Of a stretch of 28,416 bases of DNA, positions 1-8,306 are shown one piece after another (the first letter of the stretch is position 1; every line of letters starts with the position of its first letter). The DNA comes from Pseudomonadota bacterium (GTDB taxonomy: Bacteria > Pseudomonadota > Alphaproteobacteria > Rhizobiales > Hyphomicrobiaceae): the NCBI GenBank assembly GCA_021813195.1, contig JAKALI010000006.1, positions 1 through 28,416 on the forward strand, read 5' to 3'. A program made the translations under genes and the position numbers. The notes below the pieces were generated by a model that was not told the origin of the DNA, made no database searches, and saw nothing but the letters and a program-made list of their open reading frames with translations.

Positions 1-2097
1 CACGATGCGGATTTCCGGTCGGTCGAGGGAGGCCTTGGACGCCACGTTAAAGAAGCCGGGGACCTTGCGGATCGCGCTCTCTATGGCCGCGACGGCCTCG
101 GCAAGTTTGCCTGCATCCCGCGATAGCAAGGAGAACGACAATTCCCGCTCGCCGCGTTCGTTGATAAACCACGCACGAACGTCGGGAACGTCGGCAATGA
201 GGTCGGCGATATCGGCCTTGAGTTCCTTTTGGGGCTTGTCGCGCTCGGATTTGGGAACCAGTTGCACGAACACGGCGCCGCGCCTGACTTCCAATTGTCC
301 GGTTGGCGAAGTTCCGCCAAGCACGAAGACGCTATCGACCTCGGGAAGTTTCTTGAGGCGCTCCGTGATGATATCGCCCGCCTCGCGCATTTCGGACAAC
401 CGCGCACCGGGCGGCAACTCGATCGACAGCACGACGCGCGAAGTGTCTTCATCCGGTATAAATCCTGTCGGCAAAAGTGCGGTTGCGTAGATCGAACCTA
501 AGAACACCCCGAATCCTGCGAGGAGCGTGAGGTAGCGGACCCGTAAGGTCGCCGCCAGAAATCGCAGATAGGCGCTCATCAACCATCCCGGCGCGGAGTC
601 ATGCACTGGCATCGGCCGCAGAAGGTAGGCCGACATCATTGGGGTGATGAGGCGGGCGACAAGCAACGAGAACGTCACAGCAACCGCGACGGTCAAACCG
701 AATTGCTTGAAGTATTGACCAGCCACGCCGCCCATGAACGACACGGGTGCAAAGATGGCGACAATCGTGAACGTGATGGCGATCACGGCCAAGCCGATTT
801 CGTCGGCGGCCTCCATCGCCGCTCGATATGGCGATTTCCCCATGCGCTGGTGGCGCACGATATTCTCGATCTCCACGATCGCGTCATCGACCAGGATGCC
901 TGTGACGAGCGTGATCGCGAGCAGACTGACGAGATTGAGCGAGAACCCCATCAGGCTAATCGCCCAAAAAGTCGGAATGGCTGACAAGGGCAGCGCAATA
1001 GCGGTAATGAGGGTCGCCCGCGCGTTGCGCAGGAATGCGAACACTGTGAGCACAGCTAACACGGCACCTTCCACCAGGGTGGTCAGCGCCGCTTCGTAGT
1101 TGCCGCGCGTGTAGGCCACGGCATCGTCAATCTTGGTCAGCGTCACGTCGGGATAGCGCGTGCGCAATTGGGCGAGCTTCGCCTCGACCGCTTCGGCCAC
1201 CGACAGTTCGCTGGCACCCTTGGAGCGAAAGATCGAGAACGATACGACAGGCTCGCCATCGAGCCGGGCAAACGAGCGCGGTTCGGTGGCATCATCCACC
1301 ACGCGGCCGAGTTCCGACAGGCGCACGTACCGGCCCCCTGGTAGCGCGATGCGCGTCTCAGCCAACGCCTCAACTTCGCGCGCACCGGCCAGGATGCGGA
1401 TCGCCTGCTCCTGATTGCCGATTTCGCCACGGCCCGAGCCCAAGTCCACGTTCGTCGCCCGGATTTGGCGATTGACCTCAGCCGCCGTAATCCCGTAGGC
1501 CAGCAGTCGCTCGGGTTCCAAAAGCACGCGGATTTCCCGGGTGACGCCGCCATAGCGTTCCACCCGCCCGACGCCGCGCGTCGTCAGCAGCTCCCGCTTG
1601 ACGACGTCGTCGACATGCCAGGAAAGTTGTTCGAGCGTCATGCCGGGTGCGACGGCGGCAAACGCCAGGATCGCCTGGCCTTCCACATCGATGCGCTGAA
1701 TGATGGGTTCATCGATCGTGCGCGGCAGGTCTGGACGTACCTTTTCGATGGCGTCCTTGACGTCGTTCAAAGCGCGGTCGGTATCGATCTCCAGGCGGAA
1801 CTCGATGACTGTCGTGGACGCGCCATCGGTGAGCGTGGTGATGAGATGTTTGACGCCGGTGAGATTGGCGACGGAGTCTTCGACGATCTTCGCCACCTGC
1901 GTTTCAAGCTCAGCGGGAGCGGCCCCCGCCTGCGTGACCGTTACCGAGATGAGCGGTACGTCGATGTTGGGAAAGCGCGTCACCGGCAGCTGCTGAAAGC
2001 TCATGATGCCGAGGAAGCACAGCACGACGAACAGCAGGATCGCCGGCAGAGGCCGACGGATCGAGTACGCGGAAAAATTGATGCGCGCGAGGCTCAT
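1..2097 (-). CDS. RND efflux transporter, HAE1/AcrB-like (3' end outside window)
   Basis: This is the inner-membrane, proton-driven pump subunit of a tripartite RND efflux system. The reading frame runs open from the ATG at 2097 to the left edge, so the first 699 residues of a family normally about 1,030-1,050 long are visible. It starts MSLARINFSAYSIRRP, followed by a first membrane helix (around residues 13-30), the porter domain, and the TM4 signature GILVDDAIVEIENI. The paired aspartates of the proton relay fall at D404 and D405. The start overlaps the stop of the upstream membrane fusion gene by four bases (ATGA), so the two are probably translationally coupled. The substrate cannot be told from sequence; drugs, solvents or lipophilic compounds are usual for HAE1 pumps. 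No frame break is seen in the visible part. Confidence 0.95.
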   Translation of the reverse strand, partial: MSLARINFSAYSIRRPLPAILLFVVLCFLGIMSFQQLPVTRFPNIDVPLISVTVTQAGAAPAELETQVAKIVEDSVANLTGVKHLITTLTDGASTTVIEFRLEIDTDRALNDVKDAIEKVRPDLPRTIDEPIIQRIDVEGQAILAFAAVAPGMTLEQLSWHVDDVVKRELLTTRGVGRVERYGGVTREIRVLLEPERLLAYGITAAEVNRQIRATNVDLGSGRGEIGNQEQAIRILAGAREVEALAETRIALPGGRYVRLSELGRVVDDATEPRSFARLDGEPVVSFSIFRSKGASELSVAEAVEAKLAQLRTRYPDVTLTKIDDAVAYTRGNYEAALTTLVEGAVLAVLTVFAFLRNARATLITAIALPLSAIPTFWAISLMGFSLNLVSLLAITLVTGILVDDAIVEIENIVRHQRMGKSPYRAAMEAADEIGLAVIAITFTIVAIFAPVSFMGGVAGQYFKQFGLTVAVAVTFSLLVARLITPMMSAYLLRPMPVHDSAPGWLMSAYLRFLAATLRVRYLTLLAGFGVFLGSIYATALLPTGFIPDEDTSRVVLSIELPPGARLSEMREAGDIITERLKKLPEVDSVFVLGGTSPTGQLEVRRGAVFVQLVPKSERDKPQKELKADIADLIADVPDVRAWFINERGERELSFSLLSRDAGKLAEAVAAIESAIRKVPGFFNVASKASLDRPEIRIV

Positions 2098-3326
2098 TGG
2101 GCGGCACTCAGTTGACCGGCGGGGCTTTCGACCGCCCGCACGCGATCGCCGCTGTTGAGGAAGGTTCCAGCGCGCGCAACAACGCGTTCGCCTTCGGCAA
2201 GACCCGATTTGACCTCGATCAGACCATTTGCAGAGAGACCGGTGATCACCGGCCGGCTTTCAACCGTTTCGTCGACAACAACAAGTGCGCTCGCCGTTTT
2301 TCCTTGTGTGCTGACCGCGGAAACCGGCACCGCAAGGCCACGCTCGCGCGCCGTTTCGATGGTACCGCTGGCGAAGGTGCCGATGCGCAGGCGCTCGTCA
2401 GCCCCAATGAGGATGCGAACGCGTCCAAGACGCGTCGTGGCATCGACCTCTGGGGAGACCAGACGGATCTTGCCTGTCACCTCGAGCCCCCCCGCGACTT
2501 CGATGCGTGCGGACTGACCGGTGGAGAGCTTGGGCAGATCCGTTTCCGTCACGTCAGCATCGAGTTCGATTTCGCCGTCCTGAATGATACGGAACATCGG
2601 TTCGGCACCCGTCGGTGCCAAGGATGAGAAGACCGTGCCGATCCGGGCCGCGCGGCGGCTGACGATGCCGTCAGCTGGGGCGCGCACCTCTGCCCGATCG
2701 CGACGCCACGCGAGTTCGCGCCGTTGAGCTGCAATCTGCTCTTTTTCAGCCTCGGCGGCGGAGAGCGCATTTTTCGCTGCCGCAAGTTGGGCTGCGGTAG
2801 AGTTTGCGACAGCGGCGCGCTGATCGAGCACGCTTTCCGACAGGTAACCGGACTTCGACAGCGGTTTGGCACGTTCGAGCGAGGCTTTGGCCTCGGCCAG
2901 ACGCGCTTCCACTTCCTTGATTTGCGCGATTGCCTGGGCGATCATAGCTTCGGCACGCAAACGCGCCGCATCGTTCTGGGCGAGTTGGGCGTCAAGTGTT
3001 TCGGTCTCCAGCCGGGCCATGACGTCGCCCTTTTCCACGCGGTCGCCTTGTTCGACGAGAATTTCGACAACCCGCAACCCTTCGACCTCGGGGCTGACGA
3101 AGATCTCCTCGCGCGCGACGAGCGAGCCAGTGACCCGCACGGTCTCAACGAATTCGGCGGGAGCGACGCGCGCCACCGTCACGCTCGGCGGAGCGACGGC
3201 GTGTTTCTCACTCGCAGGCTTGCGGTGGGTGAGGATGTCGATCACAGCTTGATGCTGACCTGAGGCATACAGAGCAGCGGCTCCCGCGGCGATCGCAACC
3301 CAGGAGAGAAGGGTTTTCGTTCTCAC
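2094..3326 (-). CDS. RND efflux periplasmic adaptor (membrane fusion protein, HlyD/AcrA family)
   Basis: The 410-residue protein bridges the RND pump and an outer-membrane channel. An N-terminal hydrophobic anchor (about residues 5-20) has no lipobox cysteine, so it is membrane-anchored rather than a lipoprotein. The barrel-sandwich half-motif GLRVVEILVEQGDRVEKGD (about 83-101) leads into an Ala/Glu/Gln-rich helical hairpin (about 107-212). The second lipoyl half, RAPADGIVSRRAARIG, and beta-barrel segments follow. The start is GTG at 3326, inside a GTGA overlap with the tetR stop. Its own stop overlaps the pump start. No outer-membrane factor gene lies upstream; one may lie beyond the left edge or elsewhere. 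The family call is secure; the substrate is unknown. Confidence 0.95.
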   Translation of the reverse strand: MRTKTLLSWVAIAAGAAALYASGQHQAVIDILTHRKPASEKHAVAPPSVTVARVAPAEFVETVRVTGSLVAREEIFVSPEVEGLRVVEILVEQGDRVEKGDVMARLETETLDAQLAQNDAARLRAEAMIAQAIAQIKEVEARLAEAKASLERAKPLSKSGYLSESVLDQRAAVANSTAAQLAAAKNALSAAEAEKEQIAAQRRELAWRRDRAEVRAPADGIVSRRAARIGTVFSSLAPTGAEPMFRIIQDGEIELDADVTETDLPKLSTGQSARIEVAGGLEVTGKIRLVSPEVDATTRLGRVRILIGADERLRIGTFASGTIETARERGLAVPVSAVSTQGKTASALVVVDETVESRPVITGLSANGLIEVKSGLAEGERVVARAGTFLNSGDRVRAVESPAGQLSAAQ

Positions 3327-3997
3327 GACACCGCCTCCTTTAAGCGCGGCGTCCCCGCGGTCTCTTCTGGCATGTCCGGGGTGGCGGGCGCCCGGCCGCT
3401 CGCATCCACGGGTTGGAGGAGCGCGCGGATCACGGCGACAACGCCTGGTATGAGTTCAGAGGCCGAAAAAGAGGCGTCGGTGGCGCGTCGCCAGAACATG
3501 CCGTCTCCAATCACCATAAAAATGCGCGCAAGCACCGCAGGATCGAGTTCAGGCGCGATGCGGCCTTCGTGCTTCATGCGGCGGAATAGGTCTTCAAAGC
3601 TCTCGCGCACGTATGTATCGACGGACCGATGAATGGCTCCCACCGTCTCATTACGCGTCGCTTCGAGCCCTGTTTCGATGCAGATGCGATGCCGCAGCGG
3701 ATGGTCGGCGACGAAATAGAGTTGTCCGAGTTCCTGCAGCGCCGCGAAAAAATCGGGGGCGGCGGCAAGGCTTGCGAAGCGAGTTTGGAATTCCTGGCGG
3801 TCCCGCTCAGCGATGCCGGAAATCAAGTCTTCCTTTGAGGCGAAATAAACGTACACCGCGCCTGGACTGACGCCGGCCTCGCGACAGATATCCTGCATGG
3901 TGGTCGCGTGAAAGCCGGCACGAGCGAAGCATCGCTCTGCTGCATCGAGAATGTGCTCCCGGCGCGCGCGCTGGGTGTCGGGTTTTAGTCGGGGCAT
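3323..3997 (-). CDS. TetR/AcrR-family transcriptional regulator
   Basis: The 224-residue protein carries a TetR-type helix-turn-helix in residues about 12-60 (DAAERCFARAGFHATTMQDI, then GVSPGAVYVYFASKEDL). A variable ligand-binding region follows. It is the first gene of the efflux operon and overlaps the adaptor gene by four bases, so it almost certainly represses its own operon. A palindromic candidate operator lies 47-66 bases upstream of the ATG. The last 25 or so residues are Pro/Ala-rich and look disordered. TetR regulators next to RND pumps usually respond to the pump substrate; the ligand here is unknown. Confidence 0.93.
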   Translation of the reverse strand: MPRLKPDTQRARREHILDAAERCFARAGFHATTMQDICREAGVSPGAVYVYFASKEDLISGIAERDRQEFQTRFASLAAAPDFFAALQELGQLYFVADHPLRHRICIETGLEATRNETVGAIHRSVDTYVRESFEDLFRRMKHEGRIAPELDPAVLARIFMVIGDGMFWRRATDASFSASELIPGVVAVIRALLQPVDASGRAPATPDMPEETAGTPRLKEAVS

Positions 3998-4043
3998 GGC
4001 GGACCTGTGGGTCGAGACCAGACGCGTTGATGGGCGTTCTCAA

Positions 4044-4063
4044 AACGAACGATCATTTTCGTT
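4044..4063. promoter_or_regulatory. Candidate TetR operator palindrome
   Basis: AACGAA at 4044-4049 and TTCGTT at 4058-4063 form a perfect inverted repeat with an 8-base spacer. It lies 47 bases upstream of the tetR start, where a self-repressing TetR would bind. A second partial dyad overlaps it: CGTTC at 4035-4039 and GAACG at 4047-4051. The dyads are read directly from the sequence; the operator role is inferred from position. No convincing -35/-10 pair was identified. Confidence 0.5.
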
Positions 4064-4246
4064 GGATCATGGAGCTTCGGAGGTCCGATTGCAAGGAGAA
4101 TAAGCGTTCGCTTTGAAAATTGAGGCCCATGCAACATATTGCTATGGCCTCGTACTTGCACTCACAGCGCCATGGGTAGCCCCTCACCATGTCCGACACA
4201 GTCGCACAAACAACCTTACAGCGGGCGAACTTTGCCATGCAGTAGG

Positions 4247-4411
4247 GTGGGCGCGAGGGACTTCGCATTGGGTTTTCTGACCGGACTTCTCGGGTCCGCG
4301 TTCATTCCTTCAATGGTTGCGGGCCTCTATCTGGCCAAGAGCGCCGCAGGCATTAATTTGATGGCAGGTCCTTCGCCACTCCACGATCTGCTGTTCCATC
4401 TCGTGCGCTGA
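4247..4411 (+). CDS. Possible 54-residue membrane protein (uncertain)
   Basis: A GTG-started frame could encode VGARDFALGFLTGLLGSAFI and onward to the end FHLVR. It has one strongly hydrophobic segment (about residues 6-30) that could span the membrane. It lies alone on the plus strand in the 523-base gap between tetR and the L,D-transpeptidase gene, before a strong hairpin at 4453-4476. Against it: the ribosome-binding site is poor and I recognise no family. The same frame extends upstream to an ATG at 4139, but that extension looks non-coding. Apart from this frame, the operator and the terminator, I see nothing else in 3998-4520. Confidence 0.3.
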   Translation: MGARDFALGFLTGLLGSAFIPSMVAGLYLAKSAAGINLMAGPSPLHDLLFHLVR

Positions 4412-4452
4412 CGAATGCTCGGCCCATTCGGGTTCATGGGCCGAAAAGCGAA

Positions 4453-4476
4453 CGGCCGGAGGAACTTCTCCGGCCG
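4453..4476 (-). terminator. Hairpin terminator downstream of the L,D-transpeptidase gene
   Basis: CGGCCGGAG (4453-4461) and CTCCGGCCG (4468-4476) form a perfect 9-bp, GC-rich stem with a 6-base loop. On the minus strand the stem is followed by a T-containing stretch (TTCGCTTTTCGG). On the plus strand it is followed by CAAATTCTTTC, so it may act in both directions. It lies 45 bases beyond the stop of the transpeptidase gene. Confidence 0.65.
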
Positions 4477-4520
4477 CAAATTCTTTCACAGGAGCACCAT
4501 GAGATCGTGGGATCGTCCGC

Positions 4521-5249
4521 TCAGCGGACGACGTGCACGGTTGTGCCGACGCCAACCAACGAGGCCAGATGCACCACGTGGCCGTTGTGCATGCGGATGC
4601 AACCCGACGAGGCCTCGGTACCGATGGACTTGGTGTCGTTGGTGCCGTGAATACGATAGAGCGAGCTGCCCAGATAGATCGCTTTGGCTCCGAGCGGATT
4701 GTAGATGCCGCCGGTCATCTTCAAGGGCAGTTCCGGCTTGCGCTGACGCATTTCCGCCGGCGGCGTCCAGTCTGGCCACTCCGCGATCCGCGAGACCTTA
4801 TTGGTTCCTGACCACTTGAAGCCTTCTTTACCAACCGCCACCGGGTACACATAGGCCTTGCCGCCGCCGAGCACATAAAACAGCTTCTTCTGCGACTGTT
4901 TCACAATCACTGTGCCCTTGGCGTATTGGCCAGAAAACCTGACAATTTGGGGCGGCTGGGCGCTGATATTCGGTTTTGGCCCACCCTGCATGAGAGCCAC
5001 AGGCTTACCCGAGGGCTTTGACTTGGGCTTTGCTTGCTGGGGGCTCATCGGCTGTGGTGGAAGGATCTGGGTGGGCTGGGAATTGGGGGCATTAAAGCCC
5101 GACCCACCGCCTGTCAGCGGCTTGGATGAGGGGCGAAAATCATTCCACATGCCATATGCGCCGGGGATTTCTGCCTGCGCAGATCCGCCGGCGAGGCCAG
5201 CAGCGAACAACATCGCGGCACATGCGGCAAGGGTTGAGCGAACGGCCAT
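4521..5249 (-). CDS. Periplasmic L,D-transpeptidase (YkuD domain)
   Basis: This enzyme cross-links peptidoglycan through 3-3 bonds or attaches proteins to it. The chosen ATG at 5249 gives 242 residues and has a good ribosome-binding site (AGAGGTGCCTATG). The same frame is open further upstream, but a signal peptide begins at this ATG (MAVRSTLAACAAMLFAAG, predicted cleavage after AQA at residue 26). A Pro/Lys-rich linker (about 40-100) precedes the YkuD domain (about 110-241). The catalytic signature is intact: His201 in HGTN and Cys217 in SSGCIRM. It is monocistronic, with a strong hairpin terminator downstream. Family and localisation are firm; whether it is a cross-linker or a protein-tethering enzyme cannot be told. 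Confidence 0.93.
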   Translation of the reverse strand: MAVRSTLAACAAMLFAAGLAGGSAQAEIPGAYGMWNDFRPSSKPLTGGGSGFNAPNSQPTQILPPQPMSPQQAKPKSKPSGKPVALMQGGPKPNISAQPPQIVRFSGQYAKGTVIVKQSQKKLFYVLGGGKAYVYPVAVGKEGFKWSGTNKVSRIAEWPDWTPPAEMRQRKPELPLKMTGGIYNPLGAKAIYLGSSLYRIHGTNDTKSIGTEASSGCIRMHNGHVVHLASLVGVGTTVHVVR

Positions 5250-5868
5250 AGGCACCTCTGTGAACAGACGCGAGGCGAAACCAACGCGAGGGTTGAAGCA
5301 GCGTACCGTGTGAACACGGCACACGGTTCTGTCACGATCGTCCGATCTTGGGCGATATGAGACAAAAATGCTCCCTACCAGAGCTAACTCGAGCATGGAA
5401 CCCTCTCATTTGGATTTCATTTCGACCATTTGACGCAATGCAGCAATCCCTGCTACGATTAACTTGGGGAATGCGCACCGCATCGACCGTCGTCCCATGT
5501 GCCGGCAACCCGTTGCCTACCGGTCATAATTCCTTTTGTCGGGCAGCGATCGATTTTGCCGCGAAGGCGCCAGCTCCTGCACGCTCGGAGGAAGCGTGCG
5601 TTGTTGGTTCAGCCCCCATGTTGGGGGTGTCAGTTGCTGTCATAGACAAGCGCACAAGTCCGCACTACCACTGCACCCCTGGCAGTGGCGGCGGATCGAG
5701 TCGCGCTCTTCCCGAGTGCAAGCGCGCAGGTGAGTTGCGGTCCGCATCAAAGCCTGGTCCGCATCACTGTCGTGCGTTGGAGTGTGACGCTACCGCGAAC
5801 GGTGGCGCGGGGGCTTTGGTGGCTCTGTTCGTGGGGCGGCGAGCGCAGGGTGAAGCACGATCGGTGTA
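5250..5868. other. Long intergenic stretch without a convincing gene
   Basis: This 619-base gap separates the divergently transcribed transpeptidase and LysE-type genes and should hold both promoters. A plus-strand frame is open from about 5348 to 5869, and its TAA overlaps the LysE-family ATG (TAATG), but the translation is low in hydrophobic residues and resembles no family. A short hairpin, CCCCCA (5613-5618) with TGGGGG (5622-5627) and a 3-base loop, lies within it without a following T tract. I found no RNA gene. Confidence 0.5.
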
Positions 5869-6540
5869 ATGGACCTCATCCCCAATCCTTTTCTAATCCC
5901 GGTCGGCTTGATCATCGGCGTGCTCGTTGCGGCCCCCGTCGGTCCGGTGAACGTGCTGTGCATCCAGCGCGCGATTGAGCGTGGATTTTTCGGTGGGGTT
6001 GCCGCCGGCCTCGGTGCGGTGTTGGGTGACGGCCTGATTGCCTTTTTCGCCGCCATGGGCGTCGGCGCCATTTCAGGCGCTGTGGAACATCATCGCGTTG
6101 CCATTCAGCTCATCGGTGGGTTGGCGCTCGTCGCTTTCGGCATCAAGTTGTTTTTGACTGTGCCCGGGATCGCTACGCGCCATTTGCGGCATGACGACAA
6201 CGTTTCGCTCAAGGACTTCATATGGGACATTCCGCAGACTTTCCTGCTCACCATCACGAATCCGGGAGCAGTGCTCGGTCTGTTTGCTATTTTTGGCGGG
6301 ATCAGCACGTTCGTTGAGGTTCACACCACACTGGAAGCCATCGTGATGGTGACTGCGATTATGGCAGGGAGTCTGGCGTGGTGGGTCTTTCTGTCAAACC
6401 TGATCGGACGTTTCCGCCATCTTGTTGAGGACCGCCAGCTGCGCACAATCAACCGATTCGCCGGAATGGCCCTTGTGGTGTTTGGCGCTATCCTCATCGC
6501 AGAAGTTGCGTGGAAGTTCGTAACGGGTACCGACTTTTAG
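5869..6540 (+). CDS. LysE/RhtB-family exporter
   Basis: This 223-residue integral membrane protein is of the LysE family, which exports amino acids and related small molecules. The N-terminal helix carries the family signature GVLVAAPVGPVNVLCIQRAI, with the glycine/proline motif GPxN. About six hydrophobic segments are visible, including FFGGVAAGLGAVLGDGLIAF, LIGGLALVAFGIKLFL, TFLLTITNPGAVLGLFAIFG and MALVVFGAILIAEVAW. The TNP motif in the fourth segment is typical. The start has no clear ribosome-binding site. The gene stands alone on the plus strand. Substrate unknown. Confidence 0.88.
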   Translation: MDLIPNPFLIPVGLIIGVLVAAPVGPVNVLCIQRAIERGFFGGVAAGLGAVLGDGLIAFFAAMGVGAISGAVEHHRVAIQLIGGLALVAFGIKLFLTVPGIATRHLRHDDNVSLKDFIWDIPQTFLLTITNPGAVLGLFAIFGGISTFVEVHTTLEAIVMVTAIMAGSLAWWVFLSNLIGRFRHLVEDRQLRTINRFAGMALVVFGAILIAEVAWKFVTGTDF

Positions 6541-6600
6541 CAGTAGCGATGAGTCCATAATCCTGCGATATGGCCTGTGAGAGTGTAGCCGCCGTATCTG

Positions 6601-6852
6601 TTATTGAACGACGCGTCCCAGCGTGAATTCTCCGGTCTGGACGCGCTTCTCCAGCCCCCTGGTCAATTCCACGACGGCCTCCTCGCCAAACTGCGTCACC
6701 AGGTCCGTCAGCGCCGCAAACAGCGCGGCATACGCCATCTGCTCGGACTTGACACCCAATTCGGTTCCTTCGTCCCATGCCTCGAGGATGAGGCCCAGGG
6801 CCTTGAAGCTGTGATCATCGCTTTCCGCCAATGCGTACGCTTCGCAGTTCAT
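6601..6852 (-). CDS. Small soluble protein of unknown function
   Basis: The 83-residue acidic protein begins MNCEAYALAESDDHSFKALG and ends GEFTLGRVVQ. It looks helical and cytosolic, with a central Ala-rich segment (EQMAYAALFAALTDLVTQFG). An alternative GTG start at 6918 would add 22 residues. I preferred the ATG at 6852 because the extension looks unstructured, but its ribosome-binding site (GGGGAG) is 12-13 bases away. The composition is protein-like and unlike the shadow frames here. It lies between the LysE-type gene (convergent) and the TIGR02301-like gene. I do not recognise a named family. Confidence 0.6.
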   Translation of the reverse strand: MNCEAYALAESDDHSFKALGLILEAWDEGTELGVKSEQMAYAALFAALTDLVTQFGEEAVVELTRGLEKRVQTGEFTLGRVVQ

Positions 6853-7004
6853 GACAGTCTTGAACTCCCCTGTTCGCGCCTTCAGCCCGCGATCGCCGCC
6901 ATAACACGCACCCGCCACGCAGGAGCAGGATGAGATGTTTCAGGGTAAATGGTTAGATATGAGCCGGCCGCTGAGACCCGTACGCGCCGCCTGCCGCCGA
7001 GTTC

Positions 7005-7430
7005 TTAGCGGGCGCGTTTGACAAGTTGTTCGGAGATCTCTGCGCCTTCCAGCAAGAAGCGCGAAATGGCGGTTTGTGCAGAGGGCGTGCAGGTGGTGTG
7101 CGTGCGGCTATAGCTGCGATAGCCTTGATTGAAACTGCGCGTCAGGCGAGCCTTGCGTAGAGCGCTTGTCCCCTCGGCTTCGAGGATTTCACGCATATGG
7201 CTGCGCCAGAGCTGGCCGTCATTGGCACTGCACAACTCGCGCAGATAATGGATCGAGCCGAGAATTTCTGCCAGCCGCAGGAGTTGCTCGTCATAAGGGC
7301 GTGTATCCGGCGCTGCTGCCAGCGGGCTCGCCGATACGAGCGCAAGCAGGGCCAAAGCTGGTGCACCGAAGCGGCGGGCATGTGACGGCAGGCAATTGCG
7401 GTTCTTCCCGTTAGGAATGCATTTCGACAT
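7005..7430 (-). CDS. TIGR02301-family secreted protein, unknown function
   Basis: This 141-residue protein matches the alphaproteobacterial TIGR02301 family as I know it: an N-terminal signal region (hydrophobic stretch about residues 22-40, ending SPLAAA) followed by DTRPYDEQLLRLAEILGSIH and YLRELC. Two family-typical cysteines are visible, in RELCSAND and in HTTCTPSA. The motif FNQGYRSYSRTH is also typical of the family. The ATG at 7430 has AAGGA about 15 bases upstream. It is divergent from the SRAP gene, and two inverted repeats lie in the shared upstream region. Function is unknown; a periplasmic location is predicted. Confidence 0.82.
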   Translation of the reverse strand: MSKCIPNGKNRNCLPSHARRFGAPALALLALVSASPLAAAPDTRPYDEQLLRLAEILGSIHYLRELCSANDGQLWRSHMREILEAEGTSALRKARLTRSFNQGYRSYSRTHTTCTPSAQTAISRFLLEGAEISEQLVKRAR

Positions 7431-7451
7431 CGTGAGCTGTGATCCTTAGGC

Positions 7452-7495
7452 GGTGCGCATTTCAGTTCAATCGCACCTCGCGCGCCGGTCCGGCG
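7452..7495. repeat. Two adjacent inverted repeats between divergent genes
   Basis: GGTGCG (7452-7457) and CGCACC (7472-7477) form an inverted repeat with a 14-base spacer. Immediately after it, CGCCGG-T-CCGGCG (7483-7495) is a perfect palindrome about a single central base. Both lie in the 201-base region between the TIGR02301-like gene and the SRAP gene. The second is too tight to fold as a hairpin and is better read as a possible protein-binding site. Regulatory role is inferred from position only. Confidence 0.35.
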
Positions 7496-7631
7496 TACGT
7501 TGCTCGGCCATTGGCAGCACCCGCACTAGAAACAGCTACCATCGATTCTGGAAGAAATTATGCTCTGTCCACATGTGCTGGAGTCGGCGTGGCCCTCTCG
7601 TCCTGAATATTTATTGTGGTATCATTATTTT

Positions 7632-8306
7632 ATGTGCTCCCGCTATTCGCTCACCGCGCCGCCGGAGGCCGTCCGATCGTATTTCGGACTTCCCGCCGTA
7701 CCGGCCTTTCCCCCACGCTATAACATCGCGCCGACCCAACCCGTTGGGATCGTGCGCCAGTCGACGCATGGCGCCCGCGAGTTTGCGCTCGTACGCTGGG
7801 GTCTCATTCCTTCTTGGGTCAAAGATCCAAAGGGCTTCTCAACCCTGATCAACGCGCGATCGGAGACGGCGGCCGAAAAGCCGTCTTTTCGCGGCGCGCT
7901 GCGTCATCGCCGCTGTCTCGTCCCGGCCACGGGCTTCTATGAATGGACCGGTGCGCCTGGTGCCAAGCGCCCGCATCTGGTGCGGCCGGTGAACGGCGAT
8001 CTCATCGCGATGGCTGGACTTTGGGAGCATTGGCTCGGCGCCGACGGCAGTGAGATCGAAACCATGGCGATCCTCACGACAGAGGCCAATCGGACCATGG
8101 CGCGACTGCATGACCGGATGCCCGTAATCGTGGCGGCCGAGCATTTCGGCATCTGGCTCGATTGTTCGGCGGGCAGCGCGGTTGGCATCCTGCCTTTGCT
8201 TGCGCCCCCACCCGACGGGCTGCTGGAGATTATCGAGGTGAGCCCGCGACTGAACAATCCCCGCAACGAAGGCCCCGATGTCGTATTGCCCGCCGAGCCC
8301 ACCTAG
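7632..8306 (+). CDS. SRAP-domain protein (YedK/HMCES family), abasic-site DNA-protein crosslinker
   Basis: SRAP proteins form a thiazolidine crosslink between the N-terminal cysteine and an abasic site in single-stranded DNA, shielding it from cleavage. The start was fixed by this chemistry: translation from the ATG at 7632 places Cys at position 2 (MCSRYS). The other active-site residues fit the family at nearly identical positions: Asn74 in INARSET, Glu104 in GFYEW and His160 in LHDRMP. The WGLIPSW motif (56-62) is also typical. Length is 224 residues. There is no visible ribosome-binding site; the AT-rich sequence just before the ATG could hold a -10 element (TATCAT at 7620-7625), so the transcript may be leaderless. 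Confidence 0.95.
   Translation: MCSRYSLTAPPEAVRSYFGLPAVPAFPPRYNIAPTQPVGIVRQSTHGAREFALVRWGLIPSWVKDPKGFSTLINARSETAAEKPSFRGALRHRRCLVPATGFYEWTGAPGAKRPHLVRPVNGDLIAMAGLWEHWLGADGSEIETMAILTTEANRTMARLHDRMPVIVAAEHFGIWLDCSAGSAVGILPLLAPPPDGLLEIIEVSPRLNNPRNEGPDVVLPAEPT

Noticed and set aside
5348..5869. Plus-strand open frame of 173 codons whose TAA overlaps the LysE-family ATG
   Set aside because: The TAATG overlap is suggestive, but the translation lacks hydrophobic core, domain or signal features, has no ribosome-binding site, and shows no resemblance to any family I know.
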